10,184 bases of DNA from JBDIBB01 sp039812685. GTDB taxonomy: Bacteria; Acidobacteriota; Vicinamibacteria; Vicinamibacterales; JAFNAJ01. The position numbers were made by a program, and so were the translations under genes. The stretch is taken from positions 1 through 10,184 of the forward strand of contig JBDIBB010000136.1 of assembly GCA_039812685.1 (NCBI GenBank). The letters run 5' to 3'. Shown piece by piece: positions 1 through 4,568 of the stretch (position 1 is its first letter; each line of letters begins with the position of its first letter). The notes under the pieces were generated by a model. It was not told the DNA's origin. It did no database searches and saw nothing but the letters and a program-made list of their open reading frames with translations.

Positions 1-135
1 TTCGGTGCGGTCGCGTCGGATGCGCGCCGCGTCGTAGAGCGCCGAGACGCTGGCGAACCGCTCGTCGGGCGGGCGCGCGGCCCATTCCCGGTGCGCGGTG
101 AACGCCGTGACGGCAGCGACACCAGTGCTGTGCAT
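1..135 (-). CDS. N-terminus of a probable DUF932 (phage/plasmid-like) protein, cut by window edge
   Basis: Only the first 45 codons are inside the window; the rest lies beyond base 1. The ATG at 133-135 is preceded by a good ribosome binding site (GGAG, read from 143-146, 7 bases away), so the start is well supported. The visible peptide contains HREWAARPPDERFASVSALYDAA. This resembles the N-terminus I associate with DUF932 proteins, where a tryptophan and a 'RPxDERF' motif come just before a helix. DUF932 proteins are common on phages, plasmids and integrative elements; their biochemical role is not settled and I assign none. It is the last visible member of a three-gene minus-strand series with the 391-residue and SpoVG-like genes, separated from the former by 133 bases holding small hairpins. 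The family call rests on a short stretch and could be wrong; that this is a real gene start is likelier. Confidence 0.55.
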   Translation of the reverse strand, partial: MHSTGVAAVTAFTAHREWAARPPDERFASVSALYDAARIRRDRTE

Positions 136-268
136 GGCAGTGCTCCTTTGGTCAGTAGCCCTGAGGGCAGTGAGGGAGGAGGCGCTCCACGGCCGCTGAG
201 CGTACGTGGAGGGTGTGACCGGGAAGGTCACGAAGGAGCACGTGGCGTCCGGGCGGGCGCGGGCGTCG
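136..268. other. Intergenic gap with three small hairpins
   Basis: This gap between the 391-residue gene and the DUF932-like gene holds three perfect inverted repeats in a row. GCCCT/AGGGC is at 158-162 and 164-168 around a single G. CTCCACG/CGTGGAG is at 185-191 and 205-211. GTGACC/GGTCAC is at 215-220 and 226-231 with a 5-base loop. None is followed by a T-run on the minus strand, so a classical intrinsic terminator is not supported. They could be RNA processing or attenuation structures, or protein-binding sites. Confidence 0.45.
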
Positions 269-1444
269 TCAGGCCGTGCGGCCGAGCGGCGCCGTGGTCG
301 GCACCTCCGCCGCACTGGGCACGAGGAACTCGCGCCGCAGCGTAACGGAGCCGACCTTCCGGGTCGCGACGACGGTGACCAGCCGCAGCACGGGCGCGCC
401 GGCCACCGCCGTCGTCGAGAGCACGCGTTCCCGGAGCACGACCGAGACGTCCGGGACGGCGCGACGAATCTCTTCCATCACGGCCCACTGCGCGGCCGTG
501 GCGTCCGGCAGCACCCGGCCGGCGACGGTGACCGAATCCGGCGTGACGACCACATCGGCGAAGCGCGGGTGGGCCCGCAGATGCCCCTGCAGGCGGGAGG
601 CGCCGTCCCGGGCATACGTCGGCAGATGCGCGAGGGCCGAGAACTGCGCGGCGGCCATCGCGTCGATGCCCTCGTCGAGCGGGAGCATGCCGGCGGCGAC
701 GCGGGCCCGCTGGTCGGGCGTGCCGTGCACAGCGATCCAGTCGTGGACGAGACGGCGACGTTCGAGGTGGACGGCGTGCTGGACCTCGCGCGTGCGGGTC
801 GCCTGCTCCCGCCGCTGCTGGAGGTCTGCCGTGAACCGCCGGAACGCCTCGGCCGGGACGTCCCGGGCGATCCCGCGGTCGCGTTTGGCATCGAAGCGCA
901 GACGCCCGCGGGCGGTCGCGATCTCGCAGCGCCGCGACGTGGGCGACGGGTGGACGAGGGCGCGCTGATGGCCGTCGGTCAGGAACTGCTGCGCGACCTC
1001 GGCCCGCCGGGTTTCCTGGGCGTCCACGCGCGCAACCACTGTGGCGGACCGCTGTGCGAGGAACGCGGCCTCGAGCTCGTGATTGCGGGCGGCCTCCTGG
1101 AACAGCGTCTCCAGGCTCGGCGGCGCGTCGTAGGTCGGCGCCTCGTCCTTGCGCACGATGCGCTGGTCGGCCCGCAACTCGTATTGCGGGCGCAGCCGCA
1201 GGCGCGCGACGCCGGCGCTGTCCACGTGCACAAGATGCAGGCGCGCGATCGGCACATCGACGACAAGCCGCTGGACCTCGCGGCCGTTGCCACCGGCCAG
1301 GAGCGAGGCCTTGCGGCCTGTCTCCGACAGTCGGAACTCGGCCCGCGCGGGCAGCGACGTCGCTGGTGCCGGCGAGGGCGACAACCCGAACGAATGGGGA
1401 ACGGGATCGGAGCGGCGGGCGACCGGGTGCAGCGCAGTGTCCAT
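269..1444 (-). CDS. Conserved-looking hypothetical protein, 391 residues, with possible BON-like C-terminal segment
   Basis: I do not recognise this protein. The ATG at 1442-1444 has a GAGG ribosome binding site five bases upstream, supporting the start. The first ~35 residues are Pro/Ser/Ala-rich and probably disordered. Residues ~35-100 look beta-rich. Residues ~110-275 are strongly helical and rich in Arg/Glu/Gln, with a stretch around 230-265 (HDWIAVHGTPDQRARVAAGMLP) that reads like a conserved core. Residues ~283-340 have a helix-strand-strand-helix-strand pattern reminiscent of a BON domain, a weak resemblance. There is no signal peptide or membrane segment, so it is probably cytoplasmic. 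It lies between the SpoVG-like gene upstream and the DUF932-like gene downstream, and the three may be one accessory module of the mobile element. Competing reading frames on both strands are long here because of the high GC. The minus frame is chosen for its balanced composition and its agreement with neighbouring genes. Confidence 0.7.
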   Translation of the reverse strand: MDTALHPVARRSDPVPHSFGLSPSPAPATSLPARAEFRLSETGRKASLLAGGNGREVQRLVVDVPIARLHLVHVDSAGVARLRLRPQYELRADQRIVRKDEAPTYDAPPSLETLFQEAARNHELEAAFLAQRSATVVARVDAQETRRAEVAQQFLTDGHQRALVHPSPTSRRCEIATARGRLRFDAKRDRGIARDVPAEAFRRFTADLQQRREQATRTREVQHAVHLERRRLVHDWIAVHGTPDQRARVAAGMLPLDEGIDAMAAAQFSALAHLPTYARDGASRLQGHLRAHPRFADVVVTPDSVTVAGRVLPDATAAQWAVMEEIRRAVPDVSVVLRERVLSTTAVAGAPVLRLVTVVATRKVGSVTLRREFLVPSAAEVPTTAPLGRTA

Positions 1445-1498
1445 CTCGACCTCATCTCGCGCGGGCGGTGGTCTTCGTGTCGGGACCGAAAGGGCGTT

Positions 1499-1528
1499 CC
1501 CACCCAGCGCCTGGGGCGACTGGGTGGG
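1499..1528. other. Strong 30-base hairpin with bulged A
   Basis: The arms CCCACCCAG (1499-1507) and CTGGGTGGG (1520-1528) are a perfect 9-bp inverted repeat. Inside them CGCC (1508-1511) pairs with GGCG (1515-1518), leaving a TGG loop and one bulged A at 1519. It lies between the SpoVG-like and 391-residue genes, about 55 bases upstream of the latter's start. There is no T-run on the minus strand, so Rho-independent termination is not supported. It may be an mRNA processing or stability element or a protein-binding site. Confidence 0.6.
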
Positions 1529-1540
1529 TTTCGCCGGGAG

Positions 1541-1574
1541 CCCGGACGGTGGGCGATGAAGCCGACCGTCCGGG
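1541..1574 (-). terminator. 10-bp perfect inverted repeat just after the SpoVG-like gene, possible terminator without T-tract
   Basis: CCCGGACGGT (1541-1550) and ACCGTCCGGG (1565-1574) pair perfectly around a 14-base loop. The stem begins 18 bases after the TAG stop of the SpoVG-like gene, where a terminator or 3'-end stabilising hairpin would be expected. The bases that follow on the minus strand are CTCCCGGCGA, with no uridine tract, so the terminator label is tentative. A second strong hairpin (1499-1528) follows at once. Confidence 0.4.
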
Positions 1575-1592
1575 TGGTCCGTGCTCGGCGGG

Positions 1593-1916
1593 CTAGATCT
1601 GGGCCTCAGTGGCGCTGTACGCCGCGAGGATCAGGTCGCGCACCGCGTCCTGCGCGTTGAGTTCCCCGTTGGCGGGGCGGAGCAGGGCGAAGCTCCGGCG
1701 CTCCCCGTTGACGGAGTACTGCCGGGCCGGGAACGTGACGTTGCGGCCGTTGCCGCCGCGACGCTCCCAGACCGCGAAGCCGATGAGCTTCATCCCGGTG
1801 AGGGCACCGGCATCGGCTTCGAAGATCACTTCCGCGTCAGCGAGCTTCCCTGGGGGATTGCCCGTGGTGGTCGGAAGGATCCGGACGGACACGACCTCTG
1901 CGCTTTTCTTGGACAT
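1593..1916 (-). CDS. Small SpoVG-like protein, 107 residues
   Basis: The ATG at 1914-1916 sits four bases after a perfect AGGAGG, so the start is secure. The protein reads as mainly beta followed by a C-terminal helix. A first strand is near residues 8-14 (VVSVRIL). A strand pair follows (KLADAEVIFE, then MKLIGFAVWERR), then NVTFPARQY, a short charged turn, SFALLRP, and a final helix (AQDAVRDLILAAY). The order 'strand, G-F-A-V-W, then PaRqy, then a C-terminal helix' resembles the SpoVG fold, a small nucleic-acid-binding protein whose family has the pattern 'hPsrk' in a similar place. This is a pattern judgement, not a demonstrated match. It is first of three genes in the lower-coordinate cluster and lies downstream of a 130-base leader with a hairpin and an AT-rich palindrome. 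It may be a DNA/RNA-binding regulator of the element, but no target can be inferred. Confidence 0.65.
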   Translation of the reverse strand: MSKKSAEVVSVRILPTTTGNPPGKLADAEVIFEADAGALTGMKLIGFAVWERRGGNGRNVTFPARQYSVNGERRSFALLRPANGELNAQDAVRDLILAAYSATEAQI

Positions 1917-1999
1917 AGGTCCTCCTGGGCACCGCGGATCTGGGATCGACGGCGCGGGTGGGTCCCTGCGGGTCCTGGGGACGCGAGGGACAAGGCAGG

Positions 2000-2026
2000 A
2001 CGCACGGGCCCTGAGGGCGGGTGCGT
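2000..2026 (-). promoter_or_regulatory. Leader hairpin upstream of SpoVG-like gene
   Basis: ACGCAC (2000-2005) pairs with GTGCGT (2021-2026). Inside, GCCC pairs with GGGC around TGA (2008-2018), separated from the outer stem by a GG/GG internal loop. If transcription starts near the palindrome at 2051-2062, this hairpin lies in the 5' leader of the SpoVG-like message. A regulatory role is inferred from position only. Confidence 0.4.
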
Positions 2027-2050
2027 GGTGACGGAAGGGGCCGTCTACTT

Positions 2051-2062
2051 GTCTATATAGAC
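2051..2062. promoter_or_regulatory. Perfect 12-bp AT-rich palindrome, candidate operator and -10 region
   Basis: GTCTATATAGAC is a perfect palindrome in otherwise very GC-rich DNA. A third copy of the half-site GTCTA lies at 2043-2047, exactly eight bases from the half-site at 2051-2055. Read on the minus strand, TATATA (2054-2059) could be a -10 hexamer for the SpoVG-like gene, although the region 16-17 bases upstream (AGTTTT) is a poor -35. Overlap of an operator with the -10 would fit repression. Which protein binds is unknown; the small SpoVG-like protein and the RHH protein are candidates within the window. Confidence 0.45.
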
Positions 2063-2183
2063 GCGGGGTGGGGGGGAAAACTTACGGAGGAACCTCATGA
2101 GTGTCCCCTCTCGCGTTCGTGCTCGGCACCGATAGGACCCTTTCGTACCCGGCACGCTATTGGGCAGCAACCAGTGAGGTTCA

Positions 2184-2870
2184 CTACTCCTCGTCGTCGC
2201 TATAATCGTCGCCGTTCTCGTCGAGTTCATCCACGTCATCATCGTCGTAGTACCAGCCATCATCATCGGAGCGCGCTAGAGACTCCGAGTCTTCATCCAG
2301 CTCCTCCAGTAGCAGGCGACGTTCCTCGTCAATGTCGTCGTCGTCCTCCTCCTCGTCCCAACGGTTGGCGAGTCCCTCCTCTCCTTCGCCGTCATCCTCG
2401 TCTGATTCCTCATCGTCGTCCCCGTCCTCCTCCACGCAGGCCTCGTCTTCGTCATCGGCGCAGTCTCTATGCAGCAGCCCCTCGGGCCTGACGACCACTG
2501 GGTTCGTTTCGTCTCGTGCATCAAGTGGCTGGCTGCAGGTCCTGCAGACCGCTCCGAACGCACACAACTTGACGACGCACGCGAAGACCGTCCTCTGAAG
2601 GAGTTCCGCGGTCTCTGAGATGGCGGTCGGGAAGTCATCCTCGACGTCAAGGAGCCCCCTGACCTTCTCCATCTCGGCCGGGCGCCACTGCAGCTGCGCA
2701 CGCCTCGCCCCGGCTTGCTTGGCAGAAGATCGCGAGGGACGGATCTCCTCTTCCAGCGCACAGACCTCCGGCCACAGCTCGTCTTCGCGCAGGCCATAGT
2801 CGGAGGCCAGCTGCTGCACCATCACTCTGAGTTCGTTCAGGAGGTCGAAGTCGTAGTCTGGGCGAGCCAT
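2184..2870 (-). CDS. Unrecognised protein with possible zinc knuckle and extremely acidic C-terminal tail, 228 residues
   Basis: I do not recognise this protein. The start at 2868-2870 (MARPDYDF) is preferred over an in-frame ATG 18 codons upstream because GGAG lies six bases before it. Residues 1-105 are mostly helical. A possible zinc site follows: C109 and C112 (CRTC), then H134 and C137 (HRDC), a CxxC-x21-HxxC spacing like simple zinc knuckles. From residue 139 to the end, 54 of 90 residues are Asp or Glu, in runs interrupted by short basic or aromatic patches (EERRLLLEEL, DGWYYDDDD). Such tails occur in histone- or nucleic-acid-binding partners and in DNA-mimic proteins, but a mimic role here is speculation. 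The acidic tail is the true coding frame rather than a shadow: the low-GC, GAC/GAG/GAT-mixed codon use differs from the surroundings, and the frame begins with a good ribosome binding site. Confidence 0.7.
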   Translation of the reverse strand: MARPDYDFDLLNELRVMVQQLASDYGLREDELWPEVCALEEEIRPSRSSAKQAGARRAQLQWRPAEMEKVRGLLDVEDDFPTAISETAELLQRTVFACVVKLCAFGAVCRTCSQPLDARDETNPVVVRPEGLLHRDCADDEDEACVEEDGDDDEESDEDDGEGEEGLANRWDEEEDDDDIDEERRLLLEELDEDSESLARSDDDGWYYDDDDVDELDENGDDYSDDEE

Positions 2871-2984
2871 TCCTTGCTCCGATTCAAGAGTCCCTGGGCG
2901 GCGCACACGGGTAGCCGCTGCCAACTCCTGACGAGACCAGCGTGGAGCCGGCAGTTAACAGGGGAGCGGGTCGGGCTGTGAGAA
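2871..2984. other. Gap between the acidic-tail gene and the 100-residue gene
   Basis: This 114-base gap contains the GGAG ribosome binding site (2877-2880) that fixes the start of the acidic-tail gene. I see no strong promoter hexamer pair and no substantial inverted repeat. The gene may have its own promoter here or be read from the upstream toxin-antitoxin promoter. Confidence 0.3.
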
Positions 2985-3287
2985 CTACTGAATGGAGCCT
3001 GTCGGCCCGGCAGCCAGCTCGCCATAGAGATCCGATGCCTGGTGGACCGCGTTCACGAGTTCGTCACGGACCACGGCGGGGTCAGAGCCCACAACAAAGG
3101 CAATCTGAAATGCAAGGTTCAGCAGGTGCGCGAGAGCCTCGGGCAACTGCAAGTCGCTGTTCTCAGTTGCCCACCCTCTGACGAACTCGCGAAGGGAAGC
3201 GGCTTGGCGTTCGAATGCCGCGCTGTCCGTGGGTTCTGACCGAACGTTACCCATGACTTGATGTGTGCCTCGACGTTTCGCTCGCAT
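2985..3287 (-). CDS. Small helical hypothetical protein, up to 100 residues
   Basis: I do not recognise this protein. Most of it is predicted by eye to be helical: roughly residues 23-42, 48-66 (a hydrophobic stretch, EALAHLLNLAFQIAFVV) and 70-92 (PAVVRDELVNAVHQASDLYGELA). The middle hydrophobic helix is probably a buried core helix rather than a membrane span, since it holds a His and an Asn and is preceded by acidic residues. The start is uncertain: neither the ATG at 3285-3287 nor the one at 3252-3254 (MGNVRSEP, 89 residues) has a convincing ribosome binding site. It lies 38 bases after the antitoxin stop on the same strand, so it may be a third member of the toxin-antitoxin transcript, perhaps by read-through. 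Its moderate GC and ordinary amino-acid composition argue that it is real. Confidence 0.55.
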   Translation of the reverse strand: MRAKRRGTHQVMGNVRSEPTDSAAFERQAASLREFVRGWATENSDLQLPEALAHLLNLAFQIAFVVGSDPAVVRDELVNAVHQASDLYGELAAGPTGSIQ

Positions 3288-3325
3288 CGTTCAGGGACGG
3301 CCAGGCTGCGGCCCCGACAACTTCG

Positions 3326-3829
3326 TTAGTCTTCTTCGAACGTGATCGTCCGGGTCCTCCCTCCCGTGATGCCAATCTGAGTCTGTTCCGTCCCGGGTGC
3401 CTCGCCATCTGCGGTGTGGCTCACGACGGCTAAGCGTTCCCGCAGCTGTCTCACATGCTCCTCCGCTTCCTCAAGTGAAGTCATCAGACGGAGAAGTTTG
3501 TCCATCGAGCGCTCCTGCACCTTGCCCCATTCCCACCGCTTGACGCTGGCGACTCCAACGCCGAGATAGTCCGCGAACGCCTGCTGCGAGAGTTTCAGGC
3601 GTTCGCGGGCATGACGAATCTCGACGCTGGTCAGAAGCGCTTCTTCTTTGCGGTAGGAATCGGCAACCAAGCGGCCGTAGTCAGCCATCCGGCCAATATC
3701 CAGCCCCTTTGAGCCACAGGATGGGCATACGAGGGCATGCATCCTCACCGTGACCGTACGACCACCTAGCTTGTTGGCGAAGCGAGCCGGACGCTCAACC
3801 ATCTCCGCGCTGCACTTGATGCACTTCAT
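3326..3829 (-). CDS. MqsA/YgiT-type antitoxin with zinc finger and HTH, 167 residues
   Basis: This protein has the layout of MqsA-family antitoxins. An N-terminal zinc-binding module comes first, with C3/C6 (CIKC) and C35/C38 (CPSC). A Cro/C1-type helix-turn-helix follows at about residues 68-122, whose core reads RLKLSQQAFADYLGVGVASVKRWEWG, the classic 'LsQ-fA-lGvs-vkrWE-G' pattern. In this family the zinc domain binds and neutralises the toxin while the HTH represses the operon. The tail after ~residue 122 is a helix and then probably disordered. It is longer than E. coli MqsA (131 residues), mainly through this C-terminal extension. The start codon overlaps the toxin stop in an ATGA (3826-3829), so the two are translationally coupled, with the toxin gene first as in E. 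coli mqsRA. The likely operator is the palindrome at 4228-4243. Confidence 0.85.
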   Translation of the reverse strand: MKCIKCSAEMVERPARFANKLGGRTVTVRMHALVCPSCGSKGLDIGRMADYGRLVADSYRKEEALLTSVEIRHARERLKLSQQAFADYLGVGVASVKRWEWGKVQERSMDKLLRLMTSLEEAEEHVRQLRERLAVVSHTADGEAPGTEQTQIGITGGRTRTITFEED

Positions 3830-4215
3830 TGCTTCCGCTTCTTCCTCTCGGGATGGAAAGACACGACTATGAGAGCGTCACCCTGCATGGCGACCTTGAG
3901 ATACATCCTCCGCGCTCGACTTCTGGAGTACCAGGCGAACGGGAAGAGCTCCTCGCCGACGCATCCTTCCTCGTAGGCCCGTTCTGGCGGGAACGGCCCG
4001 TTGTAGTGACGAGGCGTGATCTCGCGTAGCGCCTCGACCAGGGCGCGCGATATGTCGTCTGGCGTGTACAGGTCCAACTCTCTCATCGCGCGGTAGAACC
4101 GCTGTGGTGGCAGGGCCACCCATCGACCTTGGTCAGCGCATCTGCGCGCCGCTGCGAGTAGTCGTTCGCGCTCTGGGACCTGCGGGGGCAACGGTGGTTG
4201 ACGGATGCCGCTCAT
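3826..4215 (-). CDS. Probable MqsR-like mRNA-interferase toxin, 129 residues
   Basis: Two things support a toxin partner for the MqsA-type antitoxin: a 4-base overlap with it and sequence pattern. The last third (RMYLKVAMQGDALIVVSFHPE, residues 103-123) closely mirrors the C-terminus of E. coli MqsR, where 'vYLKitv-hDvLIVSFke' forms the last strands of the RNase core. Upstream, a helix at 15-30 and a 'L-LYTPDDISRALVEAL' segment (48-63) match the helical N-terminal half of that fold. MqsR is a ribosome-independent RNase cutting mRNA, best known at GCU. Cut specificity here is unknown, and the loop 70-100 is longer than in E. coli MqsR. The chosen start, ATG at 4213-4215 (MSGIRQ), follows a TTGACA promoter so closely that the message may be leaderless. 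A longer frame reaching 4413 would cross the promoter and operator and is not used. Confidence 0.65.
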   Translation of the reverse strand: MSGIRQPPLPPQVPERERLLAAARRCADQGRWVALPPQRFYRAMRELDLYTPDDISRALVEALREITPRHYNGPFPPERAYEEGCVGEELFPFAWYSRSRARRMYLKVAMQGDALIVVSFHPERKKRKQ

Positions 4216-4225
4216 CCGAGATCGA

Positions 4226-4253
4226 ATGGTATCATATGATACCGTCGTGTCAA
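4226..4253 (-). promoter_or_regulatory. Toxin-antitoxin promoter: TTGACA-N16-TACCAT
   Basis: On the minus strand a consensus -35 TTGACA (4248-4253) is followed after 16 bases by TACCAT (4226-4231), which matches the -10 consensus at four of six positions. Transcription would start near 4218-4220, only a few bases before the toxin ATG at 4215. No ribosome binding site is visible before that ATG, consistent with leaderless or near-leaderless translation. The operator 4228-4243 lies between and over the hexamers. Confidence 0.65.
4228..4243. promoter_or_regulatory. Perfect 16-bp operator palindrome of the toxin-antitoxin operon
   Basis: GGTATCATATGATACC is a perfect palindrome occupying the spacer between the -35 and -10 of the toxin-antitoxin promoter and overlapping the -10. 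In MqsA-family systems the antitoxin HTH dimer binds a palindrome in the operon's own promoter. The position here makes this the obvious autoregulatory site, although its sequence is not that of the E. coli mqsRA operator. Binding at this site would block RNA polymerase directly. Confidence 0.7.
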
Positions 4254-4568
4254 GGGATCGGCTTATGCGGCCAGAAAACGGGCTGTTGCTAGCGTTGATT
4301 CGACAATCTGCCTGCAGCCTTCGGCCACTGCCCACGGGCCAGCGGTCCCCAAACGGCCTCGGGGCAATCCTCCCGCCACTGGGAGTGAGGTCACGGTGCC
4401 GTGGTCGCGGCACGATTCGCCCCCGGGCTTCCTGTAGGCGGCAGGCCGTAGGCCGGAGGCGAATGTCCGAGAGGTTATTAATTGACCTCAGAGGGCTGCG
4501 CGCCGCTGGCCGCAGTTGGTTAGGCCCTCAAGTCCAGAGGGCGCTAAGAGGGGGATACGGCAACGGGA
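4254..4568. other. Non-coding stretch between the secretion ATPase gene and the toxin-antitoxin promoter
   Basis: I see no convincing gene in this 315-base stretch. It contains several small inverted repeats. GTGCCG/CGGCAC is at 4396-4401 and 4408-4413. GAGGT/ACCTC is at 4471-4475 and 4485-4489 around an AT-rich TATTAATTG. GCCCTC/GAGGGC is at 4524-4529 and 4537-4542, starting 27 bases after the VirB11-like stop. A diverged tandem motif around TAGGC is near 4434-4461. The AT-rich repeat stands out against the GC-rich surroundings and could be a binding or recombination site; nothing proves this. Confidence 0.4.
4524..4542 (-). terminator. Hairpin after the VirB11-like gene, weak terminator candidate
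   Basis: GCCCTC (4524-4529) and GAGGGC (4537-4542) pair perfectly around a 7-base loop, 26-45 bases downstream of the VirB11-like stop codon. The following minus-strand bases (CTAACCAACTG) contain no T-run, so it may only stabilise the mRNA 3' end. Confidence 0.3.

Larger units (their letters stand above)
1917..2183. promoter_or_regulatory. Regulatory gap upstream of the SpoVG-like gene
   Basis: This 267-base non-coding stretch separates the lower-GC section from the SpoVG-like gene. From the gene outward it holds three things: the ribosome binding site (AGGAGG, within 1921-1926); a composite hairpin at 2000-2026, with arms ACGCAC/GTGCGT around an inner GCCCTGAGGGC palindrome; and an AT-rich palindrome at 2051-2062. 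A G-tract of 12 bases interrupted by one T lies at 2066-2076 and its flank. I see no convincing gene in it. Confidence 0.5.

Noticed and set aside
853..866. 14-bp perfect palindrome CCGGGACGTCCCGG
   Set aside because: It lies inside the 391-residue coding region, is pure GC-rich self-complementarity, and has no neighbouring site or promoter.
206..1660. A 484-codon open frame on the plus strand
   Set aside because: It is antisense to the 391-residue gene, which has a ribosome binding site and more balanced composition; the plus frame reads as a GC-driven shadow.
2097..2135. Twelve-codon plus-strand ORF behind a good GGAGG site
   Set aside because: No plus-strand gene follows it that it could regulate, and a short ORF after a purine-rich stretch is easily due to chance.
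2332..2598. Plus-strand serine-rich small open frame
   Set aside because: Its poly-Ser run is simply the complement of the Asp/Glu codon runs of the acidic-tail gene on the other strand.
3830..4413. Longer 195-residue version of the toxin starting at 4413
   Set aside because: The extra N-terminus would be translated across the TTGACA promoter and the 16-bp operator and is unlike the family; the ATG at 4215 fits promoter and homologue length.
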